From Xestospongia muta (taxonomy: Eukaryota > Porifera > Demospongiae > Haplosclerida > Petrosiidae), in NCBI GenBank assembly GCA_963693285.1, contig OY848921.1, positions 1,054,001 to 1,118,000 of the forward strand: a stretch of DNA of 64,000 nt, read 5' to 3'. The notes under the pieces are model-generated. The model was given only the letters and a program-made list of their open reading frames with translations, had not been told where the DNA came from and made no database searches. This document shows positions 12,790 through 25,060 of the stretch, piece after piece (position 1 is the first letter of the stretch; each line of letters opens with the position of its first letter). Made by a program: the position numbers and the translations under genes.

Positions 12790-13156
12790 TTGAAAAAATT
12801 ATAGTTCAACTTTTTACTTAATGATCAATTTATTTTGTAGTATTGTCTTGTTCTTATGTTGTTATTTGTAGCAATTTGAAGTAGCTAGTATTTTACTAAC
12901 TTTAGTTGAACATATTGTTTCAGTGGTAGTAGTATTGATTTACAATTAATATTTAATTTACTGTAAAACTGATTGATTAATTTAACCAATTTATATAATA
13001 TGGTCTGTGTAAATCTAAAGGTTACATGTGGCAAAAGTATCTGATACAAAGAAGTGACCATATTGTTTAGATTGATAATTATAATACACTATAGAGTTGA
13101 CTGTTTATATGTAACTAATTGTTAGAACTGTAAAGACTTAGTTTAATCTTCAACAA

Positions 13157-13162
13157 AATAAA
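13157..13162 (+). terminator. Candidate poly(A) signal of gene A (AATAAA)
   Basis: AATAAA lies about 370 nt after the gene A stop and is conserved at the same place after B (22910) and C (32100). AATAAA is common by chance in AT-rich DNA, so conservation between recent duplicates is weak support. Confidence 0.35.
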
Positions 13163-13753
13163 ATGCTGGACTAAAACTGTTTGTGTGGAGTTCATCATAT
13201 GTTACATACACACTGTATTCATCCAAGTCATTTGTTGAACTACATAAATTGTCAATTATATACAATTATATTAGTAAACAAATGATACATGTTGTAGGAA
13301 TACATGTAACCAAATGTCTATGAATTGATTAAAGCAATTAATTTATTTTAGTAGCTAATTCTAATGTATTAGTACAAGGAATGAGTATAAAATAAAACGC
13401 TATTGTGAAATTAATAGAATTTATGTTATTACAATATAATGTAGGAGGATTGCCACAGTTATTGTCAAGAGACTGGTATCACTCTTTTCATTGTTTAATT
13501 CCTTGATGAACTGGTTTGACCTTGACACTTTTTTATAACGAAATTGTTAAACTTTTGTTAATCTAATAACATAAATTTTTGCCCTTTCATTTAGTTAATT
13601 ACTTTGATGAGTCATATTGTTCTTGTAGCTCCTTTATTATTAAAGACATATAACAATGTGATTGATTGGTCACTGTGTGGTCCACATCAATAAAATCAAT
13701 AACTACACTGAAAAAGCATTTTGTCATTTTAACTGAGGTGTTAGTTTCCACAG

Positions 13754-14079
13754 TTTCATCAATATGATGTAAACCCATTCTAAGTTGCTACAAGGCCAAC
13801 TATAGTGTAACTTAATATGCATAAAGCCAACTAGTTACATCTACAACCACATTGCTTTTACACCCACTTTGCTATAGTAATTGATCATGGCTTCAATTGA
13901 AGCTATAAGCAGATACTATTTCAACTGAAACTAATCCAGTTAGGTAAGTTGAAATAGTATCTATCTCTCGCTCATAGTTTCAATTTTTGGACATAGACTA
14001 CAAAGAGTACTTTTTGGCTTCTAGTTGACTTTATACATACTGAATTAGACCAGGTTTGGCTTTCATCATATTGATGAGA
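13754..14079. repeat. Foldback (MITE-like) element
   Basis: The ends at 13754-13769 and 14064-14079 are inverted copies with one mismatch. Inside, 13911-13926 and 13947-13962 form a perfect 16-bp inverted repeat, and gcttcaattgaagc is a palindrome. No coding frame is present, as expected for a non-autonomous element. The block after gene B (about 23480-23710) keeps the inner hairpin and right end but lacks the left end. Confidence 0.55.
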
Positions 14080-14149
14080 TTATTGTAACGAAGACAATGG
14101 TTGAAATGACAAACTAATATTTTAAGTATAGTCCACCCTAGTGACCCTA

Positions 14150-15470
14150 CATTATTAATAAACTAATGGTCTTGTTAAGCTTCATATTTTACTTTAGTCG
14201 ATTAAACAAGTACTGTAAAGTAATCTATACCAAGTCACCAACTGAGAACTTGAGTAATCTCATAACAGTTCAAGGTACTAGTAGTGGATCTCATAGCTTC
14301 AGTGATAAAGTGCTTGGATGCTAATTGGGTAATTTCAGCTATCTCCATACTTTCTGCCAAGAAAGAAACTCTAAAAAACCTTTGAGAAAATTGGTATTTC
14401 TGAAATTTATGAAAAGTGTAATAAAATTGTTAACATTAATGTACGTTAGACATACTCTCAGACATTAAATATAATGGTCGTTAACATTATCAGATTTACA
14501 GTATATTATCTACTACCACTATAACAATAATACTGCTATTAACATCGACTACTAATATTTTTAATGCTTACTTTTTACTATAGCTACTTTAAAACAAGTC
14601 TATATAGTAGAATATAAATAAATCCACAGTAGTTAGTAACTAATGACTACTATATAATAACATTAGTGTATATACTATGTATCTAAGTACTTGTATGTTT
14701 GCACTGTGTAGTAATATGATCTAATATGGCCTCGTATACATATATCGGAGGATTGAACATGAATCCCTATGGATATAAAGGTATAAAGAGGGTTAATTTT
14801 CTCATTTGACTTTGTTATTTAGATATAATACCATCTCCTCCTGTTTGTATTAAGAATGGTAAGTATTTAACATTAAGTGCTAGTCAGTAGTATTGACATG
14901 ATAACGTTAATACTTTGAACTAACTCTTCTGAATATTATAAGATCAATAGTGTCTTCAAACATGATTGTAATTAAAATAATGAATGTTCTATTAATGAGC
15001 TGTTTCTTTATATATATATAGTTATAACTCCATCTCCATTACCATCAATTGGTAATGTTTATCATGTTTGTTTATATATCATTTTTGTTTTTAAGATGTT
15101 GCTATTAATCCGACATCTTCGCTAGCAGTAATGAATGGTCACACTGCTGTTCTTCCCCTGGCATTACTATCATTAATGATAATTAACATTTTCTCGTAAG
15201 CACAAAAAAACGACATGATATAGGAGTAGCTAATTTTGGAAGCAATTCTTTGGAAAAATCCACTTATGACAGTAATGTAACACTAGACAAAAACTTTCAA
15301 GTTCTCCTATAGATGTGTTAATTGTAGAAAATATAGAGGTGGAGATGGAAAGTGAAGTATCCGAAATGACCTTCACTAAGTCATTTTCTGATGATATGAA
15401 TGAAGTGGAAAAAACTGTAAAGAGAAGAATAGGAACAGAATTAACCAAAAATTTACTTCAATTATTACTT
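14150..15470 (+). pseudogene. Collapsed aGPCR copy 1 (large internal deletions)
   Basis: Pieces of a gene D-type receptor appear in order over 1.3 kb. They are the promoter-like block (14150-14213), the last third of the first Ig exon (about 14214-14275), the final codons of the IgGFc-binding exon (about 14739-14780, YIGGLNMNPYGYK), the linker exon (14823-14858), one microexon (15022-15051) and the first codons of an Ig exon (15096 to about 15150). That Ig piece is fused to a bit of the next Ig exon (about 15150-15186), then directly to the cytoplasmic tail (about 15187-15440, VENIEVEMES). Over 9 kb of a typical gene is missing. A near-identical remnant is at 23763-25060. Confidence 0.8.
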
Positions 15471-15762
15471 AATGTGTCTAAATTCCATATTATGATCAGT
15501 TTCTTCTGTAGTATTGTCTTGTTAAAAGTTCTGTGTTTTTCTTTAGTTTATCATTTGCTCCGTGTACATTATACAATATCTCAGTTAGTATATGTACATG
15601 TGAATTAATGATGATGTCTGCATGTTACACTTACTTGCTGTATAAGCAGTTTTTATTATTAATAACTATTAATAACTATTCAATGTGTTTATTAATAATA
15701 ATAACTTAGCAGCGAGGATCTTCATTTTAATGCTTTACACTCTAGCAGAGTGACAAAAAAGG

Positions 15763-18700
15763 ATGAAGATACCTTTGTTCTTATCAGTTCTATTGATAGT
15801 AATACTGTCATTAGCTACTGGGCAATGTCCTCTCCCTGTAGTAAATGATTTAGGTAAGTTAACACTATATTATTGTTGATATTATTAATAATGTATAAAT
15901 AGAGTGTAGTGCAAGTTGCATTACACTCTATTTACACATTGTCCTATATTCTTACAGGTTGCACTGTGCAACCTGTAGGAATATGGGACAAGGTAGTTGT
16001 GTATCATCTATTAATGACTGTTGTCCATTCTTTGGTCTTGATAATATGTGTACTACATCATGTCCAACTAACTATATTGCCAGTGCTAATACTAACTATA
16101 CATCTGGTAAGGAAACTAATATATATAAGTAATTCAAGACATTTTCTAAAAAATGAAGTAAATGTAGCGATGAGTAATATCAAGTTACAAAGAATGCAAC
16201 AAGATAGTAGGAGTGGTAATTACATCATTCCTATTTAATACCACAAGTATGGAAACGAAAAATATGTTACTGATGTTATTTGATATAGTTAGTGAATATC
16301 AGGTGGATAGTTCATTTCAAATTGTACCACATCTGTGAAAATGATGGGAAATCTTTTACTTTTTGAGTTAATGTTGTGAACAAAAGAAGAGAAAGATGAA
16401 GAAAAAGAAACATAAACATTTCAGTATTTTTAACAAATTGTGATCCTTAGAAACTTTCTTTTAGCCTATAAATCAGTCACAACATGGGTATTATCAATGG
16501 GAGGAAGAATGACAAGTATTGAGATATTCAGTGTTTTCTGACAATACATTTTAATGGACAATTTAGGCCATCCCTACTTAGGCACTGCTATTGTGTTCCT
16601 GATATATATATATATATAATACATTGATCCTGTACTATACAGTCTGTAACTATACCCTTGGTCCTGGTGAAGCTGTTAATGCTGCATGTAATGGATGTGA
16701 TCTGACTGATATCTGTCTACGAGATATACCTTGTCAAAATGGAGGATAATGTAGATCATCTATATTGTTATCTGCCCAGGATTACATATGTAATTGCAGT
16801 GGTACTGGATATATTGGTACTAATTGTACTGGTAAACTGTCTGTGTTATTAGATACAGTTTGTTTTTAAGTTTGTTACTGCTAAGCTAGTAAAGTGAGCA
16901 CATGTTATGGGAAATTAAACAAGGAATTTTAGTAATTTATACTCCCACAATCTTAATTTGAGTAGTCATAATGATATTGTTATTAAGAATGGTAAGTATT
17001 TAACATTAAGTGCTAGTCAGTAGTATTGACATTATTATGTTAATACTCTTCTGAATATAAGATATATTTATAGTGTCTTCAAAACATGATCATAATTAAA
17101 ATATTGATGTTCTGTTTATGAGCTGTTTTCTTTCTTTATAGTTACAACTCCATCTTCATCGTCATCAATTGGTAATATTTGATAAATAAGCATCATAAAA
17201 TTTTTCATTTAATGCTATTTCTTTTCTTTATAGTTACAACTCCATCTCCATCACCATCAATTGGTAATGTTTGATGAACAAACATCATAACATTTTTTAT
17301 TTAATGCTATTTCTTTTCTTTATAGTTACAACTCCATCTTCATCATCATCAATTGGTAATGTTTGATAAATAAACATCATAAAATTTTTCATTTAATGCT
17401 ATTTCTTTTCTTTATAGTTACAACTCCATCTCCATCACCATCACCATCAATTGGTAATGTTTGATGAACAAACATCATAGCATTTTTTATTTAATGCTAT
17501 TTCTTTTCTTTATAGTTACAACTCCATCTCCATCACCATCAATTGGTAATGTTTGATGAACAAACATCATAACATTTTTTATTTAATGCTATTTCTTTTC
17601 TTTATAGTTACAACTCCATCTTCATCATCATCAATTGGTAATGTTTGATAAATAAACATCATAAATTTTTTCATTTAATGCTGTTTCTTTTCTTTATAGT
17701 TACAACTCCATCTCCATCACCATCAAATGGTAATGTTTGATAAATAAACATCATAAAATTTTCATTTAATGCTGTTTCTTTTCTTTATAGTTATAACTCC
17801 ATCTCCATCACCATCAATTGGTATTGTTTATTATTCTTGTTTGTTTATTATTTTTGTTTTGAAGATTTTACTATTAACCCAACATCTTTGCTAACAGTAA
17901 TAAATGAGTACAATTATAATCTAAAGTATCATTAAGTTCTACATTCAATATTGTTAACACTCCATTTGTAATAAAATACTTAACAGTATTATTTGTTATT
18001 TTACTACCATAAAATATCCAGTGTACAGTAGGAGGACAGTTACCACTAGCCCTACAGTTTAGAACAGCAGTGTTAATGATATATTATTTTTATAATTAAT
18101 AACATTTTTTTCTTTATTTAGTACCACCTACTGTACAAGCAGTATCTAACAAAGTCATTGGATTACTTCATGAATCTGTTAATATTTCATTTACTATCAC
18201 TAATGATTTCCCAAAAGTGAAAGTAGATAACATACAATGGCAAGTCAAGCCATTGGGTAATGAGACATTTAATTCCATTAACTCTGAAGTTCTCTCTGAA
18301 GATCATCTTTCTCTAACAATCTCCAATGTTCAGTTGAGTAATAGAGGATTGTATAAAATGTCAGCACAAAATGAAGCAGGCATTGGTGAAGCAACAATTG
18401 CTCTGGATGTATATGGTAAGTCTAAAACTGTAGCTTTAATTTGATATATTCTTGACAATTATAGTTACAGCTGCTTTATGGAACAATACTGGAGGGACTG
18501 TAATAAAATTAAAAGGACAAAATGTTGTGTTCAACTGTACTGCTGATGGTCTTCCAAGACCTGTCATTGTATGGAGGAAAAATGGCCAACTTTTATTAAA
18601 TGCTAGTAGATTAAAAATTATATCATCAGATCAAACCAATGGTTTTCGCTCAAACATTATCCCTGAAGTTCTACAACGTACAAGTATGCTAGAAATTACA

Positions 18701-21700
18701 GATTTGAAAGGAAATGATAATGGTAGCTATTCTTGTCGAGCTGATAATGAAGCTAATTTAGGAGTTGTATTAACAACACCATTTACATTACAAGTAATAG
18801 AACGTAAGTGATTAGCTGTTCCTGAATATTTATTATTAAAGATTTCTTTTAGCTCCACCAACCAATTATTGTTTGAGTTCTCCATGTGGTAGAAATGGTA
18901 AATGTCATAGTTTGAGTAATGGATATTTATGTGATTGTTATGATGGATACACTGGTATGAATTGTGAACAAGGCAAGTTATGAATGATTTCAATATCTAG
19001 TTTATTTGTTTCAATACAGTTGTAGTGGTATCAATTCCACCACAAATTACACAGCCTCCTAAAAATACTTCAGGAAATCTCTATTCCACTACTAACCTCA
19101 CATGTAAAGCTACTGGTTCTCCTATTCCTACTATTTTGTGGTATAAAGATAATGTGTTAATTGTCAATGACAATATTGATCCCTCTGTGTTGTTATTCTC
19201 TGAATTGGATTTAACTGATCGAGGATTTTATCACTGTGAAGCTAGGAGTATAATAAATGGAAAAATTGTATTTGTAGTGTCTTCAAGAGTACTTCTAAAT
19301 ATCACAGGTATGAAAGATTTTTATTTTATGAAGTCTACTATTTATTTTAATCCAGATGTTGTTCAATATGAAGCTAAAATAGAACTACCAGATGACTTTT
19401 ATGAGAGAAGTAATTTGAGTATATCTGATAGGATCTCTGATCTTATTAACAAGGTAGATGATGTGTCACAAATGTTATAATTACCTTATTTATTATTTAG
19501 AGTAACAACTATCTTACTGGTAGTCAACTGACTAATATCTCAAACACCTCATTTTTCTTCATTCAAATTTTTAATGCTAGTAACTTGAAGTCAGTACTTT
19601 CATTTTTCACTAGATATTATATCAGACAATGTTTAGTTATGCTGCACAAGTCCATACTATTCCTATTGTTATTACTTTGTTAACAAAGAGCGGAGCTTCT
19701 GAAAAGTTAAAAGAAGGAGTACAACATGAAATGGCTCTGCTAGGCAGACAACTTAGTGTCGATATTTCAGTAGCTGAAGTAGACAGATTTGGTAAAACAT
19801 ATTTTAATTTATGTTTGATTTTTTGTGTTTATAAGATGGCTGTCCTCCTGACAAAACTATCATACCATCACATTCTGACAATCAAGATCTTGAACTTATT
19901 CTCTTCTGGCCTGAAACTAATATTGGAGGAGAAGCTGTAGTCAGCTGTCCTTGTGGAAATGGCAGTTCAGGAGGACAAATATTACAAGCTAGTCGATATT
20001 GTGGAGGAGACTTTACCAGAGGTGCAGAATGGTCTAAAGGAAATGTAGCAGCTTGTAATTTCAGTGACCTAGCAAGAGAAATATGTCAGCTAAGAAATGT
20101 TTGTTTATTAGATGTAATTACAGAAAAATAATCATTATTTCCCTCTTTAGGTTCCTGTAGCTGAGAGAGTAGTACGGTTGGAGAACCTTACAAGTAACAG
20201 TGATGTTTTAGGATCAACTGAAGTGACAGCAAGTGTGAGTATACTGGTGACAGCTACTGAAGGTGTATCTGGTAATATTACTGTAAGGAATTCTTTTAAT
20301 CAACATGACACTACCTCTTTTTTTTATATCACCTTTAAAGTTAACTATGACATTTTTAGAAGTAGTGGACAACATATTAGATGTCAATCAAGATACATTA
20401 CAAACCAGTCAAGAAACCTCTAACACATCAGCTAAGTTAGTTTGTTATTTCAAGTAAATACTAGTACATATTTTGTAGGATATTGGAAGCTATTGAATCA
20501 GTTGTGGAGAATATACCACTTACTAATACATCAGAACCTGTTGTGATTTCTCAAAAGTCATTTGCTGTATCTTTACAACAAGTAAACATTAAAGAATTTA
20601 AACAATCTGGTCAAGCATTCAGTGTAAATTTTGGAGACTTTTCTAATGATAATCAAAGCCTTAATTCCAATGATCTTATATTTGGAGGATCTAATCAACA
20701 ATCAACTGCTGCTATCAATCTACCTAGAAATTTACTTAATGGACTTCCAAACATCACTAATAATACTAGAATCACTCATTCAGTTTTCATCACTGACTCA
20801 TTATTCCTGAGGAGAGATGACAACTTCCAAGAGGTTGGCAGCATTATTTTATCAGCTGTTGTAGTAGGGACAGATACTATCAGGGGACTTAATCCTCCTG
20901 TGGGTCTTAGTTTTATGATCAATCCAGTGAGTGTAGGATTTTCTATTTGTTTATTAATGGCTTTCTTAATATCAGAATATAAATGGTTCATCTCCTCAGT
21001 GTTCATTTTGGAATCAATCTTTAGATGGTAAATGTGATTTTGATATAATATAATTTTAATTTTTACAACAATAGATGGATATGGAGATTGGTCAATTAAA
21101 GGGTGTCGTAATGTTACCAACAATGAAACAGAAGTTATCTGTGAATGTAATCATCTCACAAGCTTTGCTATATTATTGGTAACAAATGTTTGTTTAATGA
21201 TATAAATATTTAATTTTAATTCAGGATGTGTCTGTGACAGTTGAACCAACAGAGAGAACAGGATTGACATTGTTCTTGGATGCTGTGACTTACATTGGTA
21301 TCATTGTATCCCTGTTTTGTCTGATTATAACTATTATCTCATATCTCTCTAACAAGTAAAATATTACATTGTTAATGAATTGTTATGTTTTGTTCTTACA
21401 GGAAACTTCGTAATTCTGATCATGGACAACTTCTCCTCAATTTATGTTTTGCTTTAATGGGTCTTTACATTACATTTATTTTTGCTGTTCACAGTCGAGA
21501 TGTTCCAGGTCTCTGTGCTGTTACAGGAGCAGTGTTACAGTATTTTTTCCTGGTGACATTCATGGTGATGGCTGCAGAGGCTATCAATTTGTACATGAAT
21601 TTAGTGATTGTTCTTGGTAGAAAAATTAATCGTTTTGTTTTGAAGGCTACCATTTTATCTTGGAGTGAGTCATCATCAAATGATTCATTAATATCCTGAT

Positions 21701-22512
21701 GTATTATCTTCTAGTTACTCCATTCTTTATTGTATTGTTCTGCTTTGCTCCCAATTACAAAAACTACTTGAGTGATCATTTGTGAGTAAAATTAAAGCTT
21801 AATTTAAAATGTTATTACATTTATCACTTCTAGTTGTCGTGCTTTTAATGTGCCATATTATGTTGGTATGGTGGTACCATTTCTGATCATCTATATCTTT
21901 AATTGGGTGGTGTTTTTCATCATATTTGTTTCTCTCATCCAAAAAAGCTTCCAGTCCAATTTAAAGAATGTTAAATCAAAGGATGATAAAAGCAAAAAGT
22001 CTTTTGTTCGCCAACAGCTTGTTATAGTTACAACATTGTCAATTTTGTTTGGTCTGGGATGGGGTATTGGATTGTTTGCGACTCAAGATATCCATACTAA
22101 TAAGATAGTACGAGATTCATTTGCTGCATTGTTTGTAATCATTACTGCCTCTCATGGTCTTTTAATTTTTATAATGCACTGTCTTCGTTCAAATGAAGTA
22201 AAAAGCGTGTGGAAACAATGGCTTTTTAATGTTACGGGCAAAAATATCAGTCAATTTTCTACATCAAAATTTTCTCATAAGCAAAAAAAACAATGTGATA
22301 TTGGACCAGATAATTCTGGAGGAATTTCTTTGGGAAAACCCAGTTTTCACAATAGTTTATTTCTTCAATATTCTAAAGAAAAGTCTCTAAAGTCTCCTAT
22401 AGATATCTTGATTGTAGAGAATAGAAATGTGGAGATGGAAAGTGGCACATTATCTGAGGCAACATTCTGTAAGTTTATTCCCGATGACAAGAATGAAAAG
22501 GAAAAACTCTAA
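15763..22512 (+). CDS. Gene B: short-ectodomain adhesion GPCR (needs two exon skips)
   Basis: Predicted used exons: 15763-15853 (signal peptide), 15903-16106 (Cys-rich with 57-nt insertion), eight microexons 17142-17820, Ig 18122-18415, Ig 18465-18803, EGF 18853-18972, Ig 19020-19307, stalk 19356-19453, 19501-19589 and 19637-19791, HRM-like 19836-20098, GAIN/GPS 20151-20271, 20360-20435, 20479-20926, 20976-21027 and 21075-21178, 7TM and tail 21225-21355, 21402-21664, 21715-21781 and 21834-22512. They total 4128 nt, 1375 residues. Two exons must be skipped: an EGF exon with TAA and an Ig exon with an inverted segment. The skips are frame-neutral because all junctions there are phase 1. The IgGFc-binding domain is absent. 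Exons from 18122 onward are intact; the N-terminal assembly is an inference. Confidence 0.62.
15893..15991. repeat. Double palindrome inside the Cys-rich exon of gene B
   Basis: 15893-15914 is followed after one base by its reverse complement (15916-15937). 15939-15963 is the reverse complement of 15967-15991 with a 3-base spacer and two mismatches. The homologous place in gene A has neither inverted copy. The net gain is 57 nt, so the frame is kept and 19 residues are added, including two Cys. Confidence 0.9.
16310..16590. repeat. Dispersed repeat in the gene B intron
   Basis: The stretch with agttcatttcaaattgta through ggaggaagaatgacaag to the ccatccctac block is closely matched at about 25880-26160 (duplicate gene C). 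It is more distantly matched at about 55110-55380, inside the SRCR gene intron, so it is not only part of the receptor duplication. No coding capacity is evident. Confidence 0.6.
16643..16831 (+). pseudogene. EGF-like exon with premature stop (gene B)
   Basis: Homologue of the gene A exon 3288-3470. After CQNGG the frame hits TAA at 16747-16749, with a 6-nt local length difference beside it (189 against 183 nt). Both splice sites look intact, and the exon is symmetric (phase 1-1), so skipping would keep the frame. Gene C has the same stop at 26326-26328, so the lesion predates that duplication. Confidence 0.85.
17142..17820 (+). repeat. Exon-intron minisatellite: eight tandem microexons
   Basis: Eight copies of a 91-98 bp unit. 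Microexons: 17142-17171, 17234-17263, 17326-17355, 17418-17453, 17516-17545, 17608-17637, 17700-17729, 17791-17820. Each starts after ctttatag, encodes a Thr-Thr-Pro-Ser-Pro/Ser-Ser hinge of 10 residues (12 in the fourth) and ends before gtaatgtttg or a close variant. All are 30 or 36 nt and phase 1-1, so any number can be spliced in without a frameshift. The likely product is a flexible, probably O-glycosylated linker between the N-terminal domain and the Ig domains. Confidence 0.88.
17865..18072. pseudogene. Ig exon with an internal inverted segment (gene B)
   Basis: The exon begins correctly after ttttgaag with codons for FTINPTSLLTV. From about 17908 to 18072 the sequence is the reverse complement of the rest of the same Ig exon; the reverse strand reads the equivalents of AVLNCRASGN, the P-T-V-H-W motif and ILNVELND. 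On the + strand this gives an early stop and destroys the Ig fold. The following two Ig exons of gene A are absent. The same structure is in gene C. Confidence 0.85.
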
Positions 22513-23762
22513 AGAGAAGAGTAACAGAATCAATTGAAATATTAGTTTAGCTATTTTAGTTATCGTGTCAAAATTGATCAGTTTGTTCTTAAGTATTGTT
22601 TTGTTTTGATATTGTTATTTTGTAGCAATTTGAAGTAGCTAGTATTTTACTAACTTTAGTTGAACATATTGTTTCAGTGGTAGTAATATTGATTTACAAT
22701 TAATATTTAATTTACTGTAAAACTGATTGATTGATTTAACCAATTTATATAATATGGTCTGTGTAAATCTAAAGGTTACATGTGGCAAAAGTATTTGATA
22801 CAAAGAAGTGACCATATTGTTTAGATTGATAATTATAATACACTATAGAGTTGACTGTTTATATTAACTAATTGTCAGAACTGTAAAGACTTAGTTTAAT
22901 CTTCAACAAAATAAAATACTGGACTAAAACTGTTTGTGTGGAGTTCATCATATGTTACATACACATCATATTCATCCAAGTCATTTGTTGAACTACATAA
23001 ATTGTCAATTATATACAATTATATTAGTAAACAAATGATACATGTTGTAGGAATACATGTAACCAAATGTCTACGAATTTATTAAAGCAACTAATTTATT
23101 TTAACAGTTAATTCTAATGTACTAGTACAAGGGATGAGTATAAAATAAAATGCTATTGTGAAATTAATAGAATTTATGTTATTACAATATAATGTAGGTG
23201 GATTGTCACAGTTATTGTCAAGAGACTGGTATTGTTTAATTCCTTGATGAACTGGTTTGACCTTAACACTTTTTTATAACGAAATTGTTAAACTGTTGTT
23301 AATCTAATAACATAAATTTTTGCCCTTTCATTTAGTTAATTACTTTGATGAGTCATATTGTTCTTGTAGCTCCTTTATTATTAAAGACATATAACAATGT
23401 GATTGATTGGTCACTGTGTGGTCCACATCAATAAAATCAATAACTACACTGAAAAAGCATTTTGTCATTTTAACTGACCACTTTGCTATAGTAATTGATC
23501 ATGGCTTCAATTGAAGCTATAAGCAGATACTATTTCAACTGAAACTAATCCAGTTAGGTAAGTTGAAATAGTATCTATCTCTCGCTCATAGTTTCAATTT
23601 TTGGACATAGACTACAAAGAGTACTTTTTGGCTTCTAGTTGACTTTATACATACTGAATTAGACCAGGTTTGGCTTTCATCATATTGATGAGATTATTGT
23701 AACGAAGACAATGGTTGAAATGACAAACTAATATTTTAAGTATAGTCCACCCTAGTGACCCT
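22513..23762. other. 3' flank of gene B and intergenic DNA
   Basis: No gene is seen. It is a near-copy of 12790-14149, with a candidate AATAAA at 22910-22915 and the inner hairpin of the foldback element at about 23525-23575. The left end of that element is missing. Confidence 0.6.
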
Positions 23763-25060
23763 ACATTATTAATAAACTAATGGTCTTGTTAAGCTTCATA
23801 TTTTACTTTAGTCGATTAAACAAGTACTGTAAAGTAACCTATACCAAGTCACCAACTGAGAACTTGAGTAATCTCATAACAGTTCAAGGTACTAGTAGTG
23901 GATCTCACAGCTTCAGTGATAAAGTGCTTGGATGCTAACTGGGTAATTTCAGCTATCTCCATACTTTCTGCCAAGAAAGAAACTCTAAAAAACCTTTGAG
24001 AAAATTGGTATTTCTGAAATTTATGAAAAGTGTAATAAAATTGTTAACATTAATGTACGTTAGACATACTCTCAAACATTAAATATAATGGTCGTTAACA
24101 TTATCAGATTTACAGTATATTATCTACTACCACTATAACAATAATACTGCTATTAACATCAACTACTAATATTTTAATGCTTACTTTTTACTATAGCTAC
24201 TTTAAAACAAGTCTATATAGTAGAATATAAATAAATCCACAGTAGTTAGTAACTAATGACTACTATATAATAACATTACTGTATATACTATGTATCTAAG
24301 TACTTGTATGTTTGCACTGTGTAGTAATATGACCTAATATGGCCTCACATACATATATTGGAGGATTGAACATGATTCCCTATGGATATAAAGGTATAAA
24401 GAGGGTTAATTTTCTCATTTGACTTTGTTATTTAGATAGAATACCATCTCCTCCTGTTTGTATTAAGAATGGTAAGTATTTAACATTAAGTGCTAGTCAG
24501 TAGTATTGACATGATAACGTTAATACTTTGAACTAACTCTTCTGAATATAAGATCAATAGTGTCTTCAAACATGATTGTAATTAAAATAATGAATGTTCT
24601 ATTAATGAGCTGTTTCTTTATATATATATAGTTATAACTCCATCTCCATTACCATCAATTGGTAATGTTTATCATGTTTGTTTATCTATCATTTTTGTTT
24701 TTAAGATGTTGCTATTAATCCGACATCTTCGCTAGCAGTAATGAATGGTCACACTGCTGTTCTTCCCCTGGTATTAGTATTATTAATGATAATTAACATT
24801 TTCTCGTAAGCACAAAAAAACGACATGATATAGGAGTAGCTAATTCCGACAGTAATGTAACACTAGACAAAAACCTTCAAGTTCTCCTATAGATGTGTTA
24901 ATTGTAGAGAATATAGAGGTGGAGATGGAAAGTGGTGAAGTATCCGAAATGACCTTCATTAAGTCATTTCCTGATGATATGAATGAAATGGAAAAAACTG
25001 TAAAGAGAAGAATAGGAACAGAATTAACCAAAAATTTACTTCAAGTATTACTTAATGTGT
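23763..25060 (+). pseudogene. Collapsed aGPCR copy 2
   Basis: Same order of fragments and same deletion joints as 14150-15470. They are the promoter-like block, an Ig exon end (about 23833-23889), the IgGFc-binding exon end (about 24348-24390, YIGGLNMIPYGYK), the linker exon, a microexon (24632-24661), an Ig exon start (from 24706) and the tail (about 24800-25035). A further short stretch of the tail region is lost (around 24846). Identical joints show that the collapse happened once, before the roughly 9.5-kb tandem duplication. Confidence 0.8.

Larger units (their letters stand above)
12790..14149. other. 3' flank of gene A and intergenic DNA
   Basis: No coding exon is seen. About 12840-13440 is nearly identical to the 3' flanks of gene B (about 22600-23200) and gene C (about 31800-32370), so the duplications carry 3' UTR and spacer. 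A foldback element occupies 13754-14079. Confidence 0.65.

Noticed and set aside
17142..17820. CRISPR-like regular repeats
   Set aside because: Units are exon plus intron with splice sites in eukaryotic DNA, the spacers are not unique, and no cas genes are present.
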